Source of the DNA: Gerris lacustris
Lineage: Eukaryota > Arthropoda > Insecta > Hemiptera > Gerridae
Assembly: GCA_951217055.1 (NCBI GenBank)
Contig: OX578276.1
Span: forward strand, 76,666,644-76,730,643
Reading direction: 5' to 3'
Length of the DNA: 64,000 nt
Numbering within the stretch: the first letter of the stretch is position 1; each line of letters begins with the position of its first letter. Of the stretch, positions 22,141-33,993 are shown in pieces. A program made the position numbers and the translations under genes. The notes under the pieces were generated by a model that was not told where the DNA came from, did no database searches, and saw only the letters and a program-made list of their open reading frames with translations.

Positions 22141-22586
22141 AAAATAAATAAAATAAAATAAAAATAAGAATACGAATAATTATATTTCCATGAAGTTAAC
22201 ATGGTTGACATTAAGACAAGTAAACATTATATCAAATTAAAAATATAAGTACAAAACCGAAATCTCCTTTTTTTCGTAAAATTCTTTTAATTTGTAGAAT
22301 GCTTAAAACAGCTAGATCTGTTATTTCATAACCTAATTGGCTATACAGTCTTATTTCTATAATAAAATGACTAACCTCAGATTTGATTGGCCTATTTTAT
22401 ATGGAACTTTGAGCTTATAAGATAATACACACATTTGTCATTTAAAGCCACATATAATTATCATTTCAATATGCTATGAACATAAAATATGTCATGATTG
22501 ACTCATTAAAAATATGTTATAATGAGACAATGAATAATTTGGTTTTTTCTCTTTAGGTTGGAGCAACATAAATATTCAGAATTAAC
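22141..22586. other. AT-rich DNA with an (AAAAT)n run
   Basis: A short AAAATAAAATAAA run follows the family X end. No gene is seen. Confidence 0.55.
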
Positions 22587-23034
22587 TTATAGGTCGTGTA
22601 ATTTGAATCCTTGACGGGTAGGAAGAGAAAGAAGACTAACACTGTTTCATACTGCGTGGCAACGTTTCGGCTACTCGAGCCATTTTCGAGCCTTTATCCT
22701 AAAACTGTTACTCAAGCAGTTCTCAAGCTGAAGAGTTGTGAAAAAACTTAAGAGTAAAAACCAGGGTTACGTTCATTGAACTGGTGGTTCATCACGTCAA
22801 ATTCCTTGAGTAGAATAAGTGCACTGAGCAGAACTGATAATAAAACAATACAATATGGACAATTGGGTAATAAATTCTATCATCAAGCAAAAAACAATAT
22901 AAAAATATAAAATTAAAATTCTAACAAATATATCACAGTAGGTAATGATCAACAAATATATAACACAGTGTAACAATTAATGTGTTGTTGAAGTAAAAAA
23001 GATATATAAAACAAAAAAATTACACGACCTATAA
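22587..23034 (-). repeat. Inverted-end element, possible Penelope-like remnant
   Basis: TTATAGGTCGTGTAATTT (22587-22604) and its perfect 18-bp inverse (23017-23034) bound this 448-bp segment. The minus strand at about 22685-22650 reads ATGGCTCGAGTAGCCGAAAC: a GGCT/AGCC stem then GAAAC, as in the hammerhead-like tails of Penelope-like elements, but the upstream CTGAnGA box is degenerate (CTCGAAAA). There is no coding frame. The Penelope assignment is an inference. Confidence 0.4.
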
Positions 23035-24559
23035 CTAATTATACAGGGTACGCTTAGCATCACTACAATTTAGAATTAACCATATCACTATTTTTTTTTC
23101 GATAGAAAAAATGTAAAGATAATATATTATTTAAATATCGAAGCATAAAGAAAGGTAAAATTAATGTTCAATTTTATGTTAATTAGTAAGAAAGTGGTTC
23201 ATTATCTTACTTTGTTCAGAGAGCTCGAATCAGGAGATAATCTAAGATATATTATTTTACATTTAAACCAAATTTTTAAACTTAGTTTACTTTTTAAAAA
23301 CTTTGTACAAGAAAAACCTAACTATTCCGCTAAATTAGTGGCATTATTAAATTAAAGATTTGGTTTATATCCAAAACCTCCAAGTTTAAAAGTTACATTA
23401 GAAACTTTCTTGAAAAAAATTACTCTTTCCTAAGATTTAATTAGATTTATATCCATTAGTAACTCGTTAAGAGCTAAATTTAGTTCAATTATTTTTAATA
23501 AGGAGATAATAAAGAACCATTTTTTTAAAGTGAAATATAGAAATAATATTTTAGTCGTTTATATAATATTTGGAAGAATTTTTTTTTTACTATATAGATT
23601 TTTTGGTAAAATGAGCGAAGGAAAATCTGTCTTTAGGTCTAGGTAAGCGTTTCTCTGTCAGTATAAGGGCTAAAGGGTAGAGCTTATACCTCTGGAATTA
23701 TCATGCACCATGAGGAAAAAACCAACATCTAAGTTAAAAAAAAAAAGAAACGATTACCCCCTTCCCTCCCAGGTTCTTTTCATATCTCACTAGAAATATA
23801 TACGTATATTAAATAAAAATAAATTACCTCTCGGATTTTTTTCCTCTTATGTAAATATAGACAAAAAAAAGATTTTTATAAGTACCAGAAACAAGAGATT
23901 AAATCTGAAACCAGCCCGCTTCTTAATTTAAGAAGGTTTGAGATCGTTATGGAAAAGTTTAGAAATTTAAAAATCTTTTACGTAACTTAATCAGAGAAAT
24001 TGTTAATATTTACTTAAATTTTAATAATAAATTTAAACTTTTTTGACAATAAATATTATAATACAATATATTCAGACATCTATGCTATACTTTACAACTA
24101 TAGGAAACAATATTAATAAATAGTTAAATTTTAAAATAAATTAATAATTCTTCAATATTTTTGATAATTTATGATTGTATAAAGAAAACATCAGTTCGAC
24201 AAATTGAACAAAACTTTTTATTTATACATAGTGATGCTTAATTTAAATCCCATAATTCCTTATTTTATTTATTTTCTCTAAATAGATTATATTTTTTAAT
24301 TTTTATTATTATTATTGAGAAGATAATTATATATATTTTATAATATTATAAAATATAATTGGCACAAATTAAATATATCTTTAAAATAAGTAATGTAGAT
24401 CTCCAAACAGTCCTCTTATCACAACTTAGATATGCAGACATACAAAATAATAATCGCATACAAATCGATTTTATAAAGACGTATGTGTTTAATTCTTTTA
24501 TGTTTATATTTTTTGTATTTTATAGAGCGGATATCAATGTTATAATTACCAAGTGTGTT
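23035..24559. other. AT-rich DNA, no gene seen
   Basis: 1.5 kb of very AT-rich sequence. Frames at 23164-23355 and 24359-24577 (+) have no motifs and biased composition. Confidence 0.55.
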
Positions 24560-25710
24560 TATAAGGGGATTTGTTAAGTTTTCTTGGCATTACTTAAAAA
24601 ATGTGTCTGTTAATTGGTGAATGTATGGTTTGATTTCGGGTAGATTTAGTTTAAAGTGAATTTTACTGATTTTTGTGAACATGGGAAAACTACCTATGAT
24701 TCTACATTTATTTTGAAAAACTTGGAGGGTCTTAAGATTTGAATTGGACGTAAAGCTCCAAACAGGACAAGCGTAAAGTAATAGCTGGTCTGACTATTTG
24801 TTTGTAGATTTTGAGTTTTTTTTTGGACTCATAAATGATCTTTTAGTGAATATCAGATAGAGTCTGAAGTGCGTGCTGTTTATTTTATTCAAGTTAGTTT
24901 TAATATGGGACTTGTAATTTAATTTTTTGTCGAGAATCAATCCCAAATAGTTAATTTCGTTTTTCCAGCCGATAATTGTTGCTTGTAGATCTAGATGATC
25001 TGGCATTTGTGGACGACGTCTTGTAAAGACTATAGCTTCGGTTTTATTATGGTTTAGCTTTATTCTCCATTTTGTGAAGTAACCTTTAATTCTTTAAAAT
25101 ACTTTACTTAGTCTATTGGTAATCGTGTCCTATATCCAAGAACTGCAATATAACGCTGTGTCGTCTGCAAAGATAGATATTTACACATCTTCTGTTTTCG
25201 GGATACCAGACATGACTAATTTGGGCCTAATATTGAGCCTTGGGGTACTCCTGTAGTGATGTTAAAGTCTATAGAATTCTTCATGTTGTTGTGAACAAAG
25301 AACTATCTGTTTGTTAGGTAACTGTTAAGTATCTCGGCAGCTCAATCTCGACAATAAGTTTAAATACTAGCCCTTGATGCCAAACACAGTCGAATGATTT
25401 CTTAACATCAAGTGAAAGCATGCTGGTAAATTTGTTTAGATTAAATTGATCAGTGATGTGGTCGGTGAGACGAGCTATTTGGGCGACAGCTGGGTGACCC
25501 GCTCTAAAACCGAATTGAAAGTCTTTTAAGAATATTTTTCCAGTGATTTGAGCAAGAAGCCTTACATTTATTACTTTTTCCGCTATCTTGCATAGGTAAA
25601 ATTGCAGGCTTATTGGTCTGTAGCTGCTGACAAGGTTAACCGGTTGTTTAGCTTTGTGGATTACAATTAGTTTTGCTCTTTTCCATGCAGGTGGAAAGTA
25701 GCCTAGAAAT
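24560..25710 (-). pseudogene. Decayed non-LTR (jockey-like) reverse transcriptase
   Basis: Read from 25710 down, the minus strand encodes RT motifs in order with stops and frameshifts: FPPAWKRAKLIVIHKAKQP, SYRPISL, FQFGFRAGHPAVAQI, LSLDVKKSFDCVWHQGL (motif A), TTGVPQGSILGP (motif B), FADDTALYCSS (motif C with the FADD catalytic pair), then INYLGLILDKKLNYKSHI near 24940 and a thumb-like tail. The endonuclease and the element's 5' half are absent. Jockey-clade affinity is judged from motif style. The copy cannot encode a working enzyme. Confidence 0.85.
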
Positions 25711-25744
25711 AAAATGTGATTTATAATGATAGTTAAATAAATAA

Positions 25745-25960
25745 TGGCTCAGAGCAAGAATTAGAAACTCTTGAGCATATCTTTCAAAGATGCCCAATGT
25801 ATCAGCTCTAAAGAACAGCCTTCTTACCGCTATACCTCAAAGAGCTATACTCAACATCATTGTGTAAACAGCAAACCTCAAAAATATTTACTTTGAACAT
25901 ATTTTATATTGCTGCAAAAATGTCCAAAGTAAGAAGTTTTTTGCTTAATGAGTAAGAAGT
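25745..25960 (+). pseudogene. LINE C-terminal fragment, opposite strand
   Basis: Encodes SEQELETLEHIFQRCPMYQL, then a stop and a further open stretch. LETLEHIFQRCP matches the His/Cys part of the C-terminal CCHC-like region common in LINE ORF2 proteins (compare HFLGKC in the LINE at 48809). It lies head to head with the jockey-like fragment, so it is a separate insertion. Confidence 0.55.
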
Positions 25961-26543
25961 AAGGATCATTATTTGATGTTTCGTCTCATTTTATTTATTC
26001 ATTTATATATTTCACTACAATAATTTTTCATACCATAGAAATAAATATTATTTTATTTAAAAAAAAAAATAAGGGGAAAATAAACATGTGAATATACAAT
26101 ATTTTATGAAGTAAAAGTGTTATTTGTTCAAGATATTAACTATATTATACTTATTTATAAAAAGCCTTTGTAAAAAGCTCATGGCTTTATAGACAAAATA
26201 TACATATTATATAGACTATGCGTATGCCACAGTTTTCCCCTTTCTCTTATTTATACACCCCTCTCTCAAAATAACATGTTTAAAAAATGTTCAGCAGGTG
26301 GATGTTTTCGACATTCAACTAAATTAAATTGATTGAAATCTATACCTTGGAAACTAAATTTATCCCGGGAAAACTACTTTACTTAAAACTACGCAACGCA
26401 GATAAACTCATATTTAAATAAACTACAGTTTAGACTTTTTTTTAATGAAAAAAACAAAACTTTTTTTCACGCAAACCATTTTTAGGACCTCAAACCATGT
26501 CAATCCATTATAATATCAACGTCTAATTTTTGAGTTATGACAA
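25961..26543. other. AT-rich DNA, no gene seen
   Basis: Low-complexity sequence with a poly(A)-rich patch near 26055. Confidence 0.55.

Positions 26544-26618
<75 letters not shown>
26544..26618. repeat. (TA)n microsatellite
   Basis: About 75 bp of TA dinucleotides with one TTTA interruption. Confidence 0.97.
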
Positions 26619-26619
<1 letters not shown>

Positions 26620-27627
26620 GTACAAGGAAAAGTAAAAAAAGTTAAATAGTGAATAAAATGAACAAGAAAAAATAGTATCACCAAAGTAAATTTTGAAGTT
26701 AATGGTATGAGGCTTATTATATTATATCGTTAATTAAAATTTATTGAAGGGTCCGTTTTATTATTAAAATATGCAAGAAATTCAGGAGAAAAAGTATTTA
26801 CAGAAATTCTATAATCTGCCTAAGATTAATAATGTTTTAATTAATTTTTCTCTTTTTTAATAAAGCCCTAATATTTTTTAAAGCTACAGCCTCTTGTATA
26901 TGGAGAAGTTATAAAGAGACCCTTGCAGAAAAAAGTTACTTAAAGCATGTATAAAAACTCAAGAAAGAGTTTTTACGAGACTTCTAAAATCCATTAGATG
27001 GAGATGTGAGTGTTGAGTATTATAAAAATGCTTCCAACTTTACTTTATTATTTTTTATCCTAGGTTTTATAAGAGTGATAAGTTGAGACTGGTAATGGAA
27101 AACAGCAGATTATTTGACTTTAACCACTTAACTAAAGACAATATCAGCCCTTGACTAATGTCTTTAAAGATTTAATTTGTCGATTTATTGAATTGAATTA
27201 TTGAAGCCAATAGAAGAATTTCTCAAATAAAAAAATATTTCAAAAATTTGTTATATCAGAAAATCTTTGAACTACTATATATTATACATTAGAAATACGT
27301 TTACGTATCACCATCTTCATTCAAGATGCGTTTTCAGCGATATCTTAGGAATCTGAGCGCAAGGCCAAGTTCTAATATGCATGCAGTGTATCTTAACTTG
27401 AACCAATTCACCCGGTTTTTCTCACCCTCATATTTCTGCTTCCCCTTACGATGGGATTTTTAAATTTCAAACATATATTAAGGTTGAAGAGCTTAGGAAA
27501 CAGTAAAAAAATAATCCCTTACAATAGGGGAGAGTTTCAAAACAGACATTTATGTTACTGACTAAGTCACTCATCATCAAAATTATAAGTGTCTCTCTGA
27601 ATTGCTAGAAAAATTGAAATTTGACAC
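26619..27627. other. AT-rich DNA, no gene seen
   Basis: No reading frame of note and no recognised repeat. Confidence 0.55.
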
Positions 27628-27730
27628 CAGTGGCGTAGCGACAACCGGGGGATCGGACATCCTGTTAGATACGACCGGCTCAAGGGTCAACCTTCCACTC
27701 CCTCTTTTATGAGAAGGGAGAAACTCGGGG
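27628..27730. other. Lone transposon-end-like sequence
   Basis: CAGTGGCGTAGCGACAACC at 27628 has the style of hAT terminal repeats (CAG...GGCGTAGC), and a GC-richer stretch follows. No partner end was found downstream, so it is probably an old truncated copy. Confidence 0.35.
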
Positions 27731-28526
27731 ATTTAACTTAATAAACTAAATAAATACTACGGCTTAATGCCTGACCGGGGTTATCTCATTTTCATTTAAC
27801 AATTACACATATTTTTTGATTTAAAGAAATGAAAGTTGTAATAAAACGAAAGTTTAGGTCAAGTTAAAACAAAACGATCAGTGTTGCCACTTGTTTTTAT
27901 TAACAGCTGTTTTCTATCTCCATTTTTAGCGATTTTTTTTATAATGAATCACTGTAAAATTATAAAATTTGTTTTATTATTATAATTTTAAAGGTATTTT
28001 CAAAAAAGATATAACTATTTAGCAGAACATTACGGTTAAAAATATAAAAATGAACAATGTGCAATTTGGGAGAGTTCATAACCTGCGATAAAGATAGAAG
28101 TTACATTTTCTTAAACATTTGCTGCCTGTTTGTTACTGTGCTGACACTTTGAACTTTTGCAGACACTTTATTATTAAGCTGCGTGTTTTTTTTTTGACTT
28201 GTTACAAAAGAACCAAGAAAAATGACATTTTGCAGATTAAAAACAGTACAGCTTAATTTTGCTGCCGTGAGTAGATACAAAATATTTTTTCTCACCACTA
28301 TTTTAAATCAAGATGGTGGCTATTTATATGCATATTTGTACATGACGATACCTCCAATTTTGAAGTTAGCTTCCTTTTATGTTACATACAACTTTTTGTA
28401 AATGGGTTTTCCAATCAACAATTTTGTGTAAATATAATGTCTATTTTGGCTCAATAATTATTTAAATTAAGTTTCCTCACTAACATAATTATCACTTCAT
28501 TACAACGCTATAGTATAAGCCATATA
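27731..28526. other. AT-rich DNA, no gene seen
   Basis: The frame at 28101-28298 (-) has no recognisable domain. The region ends in ATATA (28522-28526), which is repeated right after the next element. Confidence 0.55.
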
Positions 28527-28649
28527 CAGGGTGGCCACTAATATAGCTTGACAAAATTCCCTGACTTTTCCCTGACATTTCCCTGACCTACTTCAGGTTT
28601 TCCCTGACCATCATTGATATTTACTTTACAAGATTTACCTTTAAAAAGT

Positions 28650-29090
28650 TAATGATCATCAAGCTAAAATAGAATACATATACAAGTTGATAATTACTTA
28701 GCCCAATGTTTTTCATATATTAGTTTTCATGTTTTCATGAAAAAATTAATTATTATTGAACATTTCATCAAAATTTGTCATAAAAATAACTTTGCCTTGG
28801 CGGGGAATCGAACCCGGGCTCTCTCCGTCCGCGTTTAAAGCTATTTTCTCAGGACTTAGATTTTTCCTATGAAAACGGCTTAAATTGTTAGATTTGTATT
28901 TATTAAATAGACTACAATTGTTTTTTTTTTTTTTTTTTTTTTTTTAATCTAAACTATTTCGAGAAATAATTATTTTTCACGTTTTTTCAGAGTTTTTTTG
29001 GGGGGGTAAGGCCCCCAAATTTCAAGCTAAAATTCATTTCTCGACTACGCCATGGGGTATGATTTTTCTTATGTCTAGTATTTTGTCGGG
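28650..29090 (-). repeat. Dispersed repeat family A, partial inverted copy
   Basis: Reverse complement of about 29400-29800. Shared blocks include TTACTTAGCCCA, the tRNA B-box-like GGGAATCGAACCCGGGC, CTCTCCGTCCGCGTTT and a TTTGGGGGGGTAAGGCC-like block. A poly(T) run of about 25 sits near 28921-28945. Confidence 0.85.
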
Positions 29091-29195
29091 GCCACACCGA
29101 TTTTTCCTGTTAAGCGTTTTCCTGTTCAACGCTAAAAAGTAAAAACTAATCGTAACCTTTCCTTATTATCCTAGAAAGTAACAATTCACGTATTT

Positions 29196-29825
29196 TTACT
29201 TTCTCATGTAAAAGAGGAAGTATTGTGATGCCGCAAAAATTCGATTTTTATTTTATTTTTATTTTTGAGGTCCCCTGAGTCCAAAAAAGTGGTTATTAAA
29301 AAATGTCTTTCTGTCTGTGCAGACTGCAGACGCCTGGTTTAGGCTCCAGGCGTTTGCTGGGCCGATTTTGACAAAATTTGGCATAACATGTTTAGAAAAA
29401 TCATACCCCGAGGCGAAATCGAGAAATGAATTTTAGCTCTAAATTTGGGGGCGCTACCCCCCCAAAAACTCTGAAAAAAAGTGAAAAAAAATTATTTCCC
29501 GAAAACGGTTCCGACGATTTTTATTAAAAATTTTTTAAAATGTCTTTAAAATGTAATTTTTTTATTTAAAATGTAGTCCATTTAAATACGAATCTGAAGA
29601 TATAAGCCGTTTTCCTGGGAAAAATCTAGTTCCTGAGAAAAAGCTTAAAACGCGGACGGAGAGAGCCCGGGTTCGATTCCCTGTCCAGGAGAAGTTATTT
29701 TTATGATAAATTTTGATGAATTTCATCAATTATTATGAATAATAATTAAATGCACATACGAAAACTATTAAATGGAAAAAAACTGGGCTAAGTAATTATG
29801 AACTCGTTTATAAGAAAGTTTGTCT
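29196..29825 (+). repeat. Dispersed repeat family A, longest copy
   Basis: A ~630-bp unit running from ACTTTCTCATGTAAAAGAGG through TGTCTTTCTGTCTGTGCAG, a TTAGGCTCCAGGCG block and GGTTCGATTCC (29670-29680) to TTACTTAGCCCA-type sequence inverted at the far end. GGTTCGATTCC fits the B box of a tRNA-type pol III promoter, but no good A box is visible at the usual spacing. It could be a SINE-like or MITE-like family; four other copies or fragments lie in the window. Confidence 0.8.
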
Positions 29826-30474
29826 GAGTTGTCTCAGACCGATTTTTAGGGTTTCGAGGTCGCCCTAGAAACCCTTATACTTTTGGTAGTCCGTCCGTCG
29901 CATCTTGGAGTATATCCCCAACCAGCGCCGGCGCTACGCACAGGCGGGGCAGGCGGCCGCCTGTGGCGGCCAAACTCAGGGGGCGGCCGATGACGCCCTC
30001 AGTTTGTTTTATTATATAAATTAAAAAACAAAATCTATAGTAGCGAAACGATAATAAATGTGCGTGAGGTACTAAGTAGGTAGTTAGAGATGGAACCCTA
30101 GTAATAACACCCCTAGACAATACCTTATCAGGTGCTGTTTTAGTTAAGTAGCCGAGCTAATCGCATTTCGGGTTGATTCTTGGTTACACCGGTCTTATTT
30201 TTTATTATTCATAAAAAACTATCGGCTGTCTTTGATATTATATGAGTACATATATATTTATCTATGTATTTATCTTTCTTTCTCTTGTTTAACCCTCCAA
30301 GTCTTTTCCATTACACCTCATATCTTTTTTTTATTTATTCACTTAACTCTTTTCTTACCCCTTTATTGCTGTTATATTTTCTACCCTTCCCTTAATTTGT
30401 TAATTGTTATATGTACTCGTATCTCTCCTAATAATAATAAAATAAAAATCGGACCCAGACAAATCGGACGAAGT

Positions 30475-31045
30475 TTTTCATATACGAGTTCATAATTACT
30501 AAGCCCAGTGTTTTCGATTTATTAGTTTTAGTTGGTACATTTAATTATTATTCAACATTTTCGTCAAAATTTAAAAAAAAACTTCTCCTTGGCTCGGCAG
30601 GGAATCGATCTCTCCCTCCGAGTTTTAAGCTATTTTCTTAGGAATTAGACTTTTCCAGGTTAAACGGCTTATATCGTTAGATTCGTATTTAAATGGACTA
30701 TAATATGTTATAGAATTTTTTAATCAAAATCGTTGGAACCGTTTTCGAGAAATAATTTTTTTAACGTTCTTTCAGAGTTTTTAGGGGGTAGCGGCTCCAA
30801 AATTGAAGCAAAAATTAATTTGGGGTATGATTTTGCTGAACATGTATGCCAAATTTTTTCAAAATTAGCCCATCAGTAGTTTAGGCTCCAGGCGTCTGCA
30901 CAGACGACAGACAGACATTTTTTAAAAACCGCTTATTTGGACTCAACCTCAAAACGTGTAAATTCATCAAAATCTCAAGATTGAATTTTTGCTCCATCAC
31001 AAATATTTTTACTTTCTTTTTATATGAGAAAGGAGAAAGTAAAAA
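30475..31045 (-). repeat. Dispersed repeat family A, copy nested in the hAT element
   Basis: Inverted relative to 29196-29825, with the same ordered blocks: TAATTACTAAGCCCAGTG, a decayed B box (GGGAATCGATCTCTC), TTAGGCTCCAGGCGTCTG, GACAGACAGACATTTTTT and a TATATGAGAAAGG end. It is more diverged than the other two copies here. Confidence 0.85.
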
Positions 31046-31079
31046 TATAAAGCTCAGTTCTGCTGTAGGTTTCTTCCTC

Positions 31080-31320
31080 TGGCTCTTCTTTAGATTGTTA
31101 CTGTTACCCCCCTTATAAAAAAAACAGAGGGGAGTAACAATCTAAAGAAGGTGTACGGAATGTTCTTCTTTAGACTGTTACTCCCTTATAAAAAAATGGG
31201 ATATTCCTTGGTCCGAAACTATATTGGACTAAACATCTCTTTTTCTTAATAGTTATTTAGTCAGTCATTTTTATTCTAATGCAACATAGGGGAGTAACAA
31301 TCTAAAGAAGTACCCTTCCT
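31080..31320. repeat. Repeated TTCTTTAGA.TGTTACTCC inverted units inside hAT
   Basis: TTCTTTAGATTGTTACTG near 31089 pairs with AGTAACAATCTAAAGAAG near 31133, and the same pair recurs around 31167 and 31294. This is a duplicated foldback with no coding capacity. Confidence 0.7.
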
Positions 31321-31939
31321 CTAATATTGAGTTTTTAAAAATAGCCTACTTTACTTTATTACTCAAAAACTATCATAGATAATAATAGTGACATGCACTA
31401 TTTTAAAAAGCAGTAAGGATATATTAAATAGACTTATACCTCAAGAACCAGAAAGGCGAGACTGTCCGAATTTAACAAACGTTGGCTTATTTGAAAAAAT
31501 TTACTTTTTAATCTAATCTAAAATAAAAAATAAAGTATCAGAGGAGGCGTGTATCATTATGATTCACTATAGAATGTCCACTAAGGATAATATTAAAAAG
31601 ATGGCTATATAGAAAATTTCAGGGCCCCAGAAAAAACTAATTTATGTATGAACATATAAATGCAGGAAAGCCCCAAAAAATCACCCTTCCCCCACTCCCT
31701 CCCCCCCCCCCCCGGTAAAAAAAAAATCCCATTCCAATGGGGCGGCCAAAAACCGTCTTGCCTGTGGCGGCCAAAAGTGTAGCACCGGCGCTGTCCCCAA
31801 CCTACTGAAGCTGTAGACTTTAAATTTGGTATACAAGTTAAACTTTTTTGCCCAAAAACAGAAAAACTATTGCGGACTTAAACACTCCAAATTTCTACGA
31901 TCTACGATCAATTGCGAGTAGATCGCAATATTTTATATT

Positions 31940-32640
31940 TTTTGTAATTTTCAAGTTGGGTATCATACATTTCAAAGGTATTGAAATGTAGATTAGAAAT
32001 ATATATCGCGTTTCCAAAATAGCGGCCATTATACCCCACAAATAATTATGACAAACCCAAAATGTACCTCCCCTGCACTACCCCATTAGGACAGGTCCTA
32101 AAAAAGGGCAAAAACACATAAATATATATCTCTGTGGTCCAATGAAATTTCCGGGAATTGGTCTAAAAAAGTTAAATTTTAGGGGGCTGTAACTCGGGAG
32201 CAAAAATGTTTGTCATTTGAAAATTCGAAGTTGGGTATCATTTTAAAGGTATTGCAATTTCAAAACCTTTAACAAAAATATATCGTGTTTCCAAAATGGA
32301 AGCTATTTTACCCCCCCCCCCCCCCTCCCCCCCACAAAAAAAATTAAAACATAACGCAAAAAAAAATGTCCCCCCGCTACCCCATTAGGGCAGGAGCTAA
32401 AAATAAGGCAAAAATACAAAAATATGCATCTCTGTAGTCCAATGATATTTCCGGGAGTTGATATAAAAGAGTCAAATTTTAAAAAATTTTAGGGGGCCGT
32501 AACTAGGGACCCCCCAAATTTTTTTCATATGAAAATTCGAAGTTGGGTATCATTTTAAAGGTATTGAAATTTGGCTCTCAAAAATATATTGTTTTTCAAA
32601 ATTGCGGCCATTTACCCCTAAAATAACTAAATTAGTGCAT
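31940..32640 (+). repeat. ~300-bp tandem repeat, about 2.4 copies
   Basis: AGTTGGGTATCAT recurs at about 31953, 32229 and 32540. Each unit continues with AAAGGTATTGAAAT, TTTCCAAAATAGCGGCC-type sequence, CTACCCCATTAGG and CTGTGGTCCAATGA blocks. Periods are about 276 and 311 bp, the longer unit being inflated by C and A runs. Confidence 0.85.
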
Positions 32641-33107
32641 ACTACCGAAGATAGTAATGGATAATATGCACTCCTCATTTCTTAAAAGTGAATTTTTATA
32701 CATATTTTTGATGAATGTTTTGATGAAGGATAATTTAGGTGTAAGAAAGGCGATATATATAATTTTTTTTGTTAAAAAAAAAAAAAAAAAATAATAATAA
32801 TGTACTTTTGAATTCTTATGACCGAGGAAACCCTTTTAGTACTTGACGGGATTTTTGATATAATTTCTAAGTATAGAGGTCGCTAATCCTTCTGCCTTTG
32901 CTCCAAATACAGCATTTTTTTTTTTTATTAGAAATTTCGAGAAAGTTAAGGGTTCTGTGTCAAATTATGAAATAAGGATTTTAATTGCCGGTAGATTTTC
33001 CCTGACCTATGACAAAATTCCCTGACTTTTCCCTGACTATTCCCTGTCGGCCGAAATTCCCTGACTTTTCCCGGTATTCCCGGTTTTCCCGGTCTGTGGC
33101 CACCCTG

Positions 33108-33363
33108 ATATAGTATGTTCATTTTTAAATGGAATTAAATCCAGGCGAACCTTCTGAAATATGGAATTCAATATTTGGCAAAAGGCTTCTTTTTAGGATG
33201 CATATATTCATTAAAGATAATTTCATTTTAAACCAAGAGGGAGGGGGGGGGGGGGGGAGGATGCACAAGGAAAATGCCTCTACTCTTCAGAAAAAAAATA
33301 AAATTTAAAAATGCTCCTCTAGTAGTCGGAATCAAATATTAATTGGGGATGTCTTGCAAATTA
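33108..33363. other. AT-rich spacer with a G run
   Basis: Contains a run of about 17 G with one A near 33240-33257. The last three bases, TTA, are the left duplication of the next element. Confidence 0.6.
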
Positions 33364-33490
33364 AAACCTCCTATACACACTGGCAGACACGACTGTTGGC
33401 CCCGACCTTTCATGTCGGGGCCTTGCCTACACACACCCCGACCAAACGAGCCGATCAAATGAGCTTACTCGACACTAGTCCAGTTTAAGT

Positions 33491-33796
33491 GCAAGTCAGA
33501 CTATCGGACCCACCAACAACGCTACACACACTCCGACCCGACAAAGAAAGTGGTGTGGAGTGTGGGGGTCGGTGGTCGAATGGTCCAGCCGACCGTCGGC
33601 CCAGACAGAATTCATGCCCGACACCGCTACACACGGGCCAACTGTCGAGTCTGACGGTCGTTTCAGCCAGTGTGTAGCGCTGTCGGGGCATAAATTCTGT
33701 CTGGGCCGACGCGACGGTCGGGTCGGCTAGACCATCCGACCACTGACCCCCACACCACTTTTTTTTGTTGGTGGGTCCGACAGTCCGACTTGCACC
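33491..33796. repeat. GC-rich palindrome nested in the Harbinger MITE
   Basis: Arms of ~145 and ~130 bp are imperfect inverted copies around a ~30-base centre (for example CGGCCCAGACAGAATTCATG against CATAAATTCTGTCTGGGCCG). Both DNA strands give ~65-codon frames from the same bases; these are by-products of the palindrome. Confidence 0.85.
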
Positions 33797-33849
33797 TTCA
33801 CCTCAGCTTCATTTCCGTTTGATGTGGCTTGTCATCTGAGCCGTTTGAA

Positions 33850-33993
33850 ATGTCTGTGTCTCAAGTGATACCAGAAGAGAAGAAGACAGAGATTGTCGAG
33901 ATGACGGAGTATTGTAGGCAGTGTAGGGGCGTATGGGATATGCACCAATCCTTTGCATCCAACACCTTTACAAGTCTCATATGGGTGAAATAA
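33850..33993 (+). pseudogene. Short MADF-like fragment inside the MITE
   Basis: A 47-codon frame from ATG to TAA. The segment KTEIVEMTEYCRQCRGVWDM resembles the start of MADF domains (helix, then an xLWD motif), here VWD. MADF/Myb-type proteins are encoded by Harbinger transposons, so this is probably a relic of the parent element's second gene. The domain is truncated after about 30 residues. The match was judged by eye. Confidence 0.4.

Larger units (their letters stand above)
29923..31793. mobile_element. Non-autonomous hAT element with perfect 8-bp target duplication
   Basis: The left end CAGCGCCGGCGCTAC (29923-29937) and the right end, its inverse with one change (31779-31793), form 15-bp terminal inverted repeats. 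TCCCCAAC flanks both sides (29915-29922 and 31794-31801). An 8-bp duplication and a CAG start are hallmarks of the hAT superfamily. Both subtermini carry GGCGGCC-rich repeats. No transposase is encoded, and the interior was lengthened by a family A copy and a small foldback near 31085-31311. Confidence 0.9.
28527..33107. mobile_element. 4.6-kb composite repeat bounded by 12-bp inverted ends
   Basis: CAGGGTGGCCAC at 28527 and its complement ending at 33107 are perfect 12-bp inverted ends, flanked by ATATA on both sides (possible 5-bp duplication, weak because it is AT-only). Inside both ends, a TTCCCTGACTTTTCCCTGAC-type repeat occurs in the same orientation. Contents are nested: three family A copies, a hAT element and a ~300-bp tandem array. 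No transposase is seen. It may be one element enlarged by insertions or two ends of different copies; the superfamily is undetermined. Confidence 0.6.

Noticed and set aside
33485..33691. Overlapping ~65-codon frames on both strands
   Set aside because: They are mirror frames produced by a GC-rich palindrome in a MITE.
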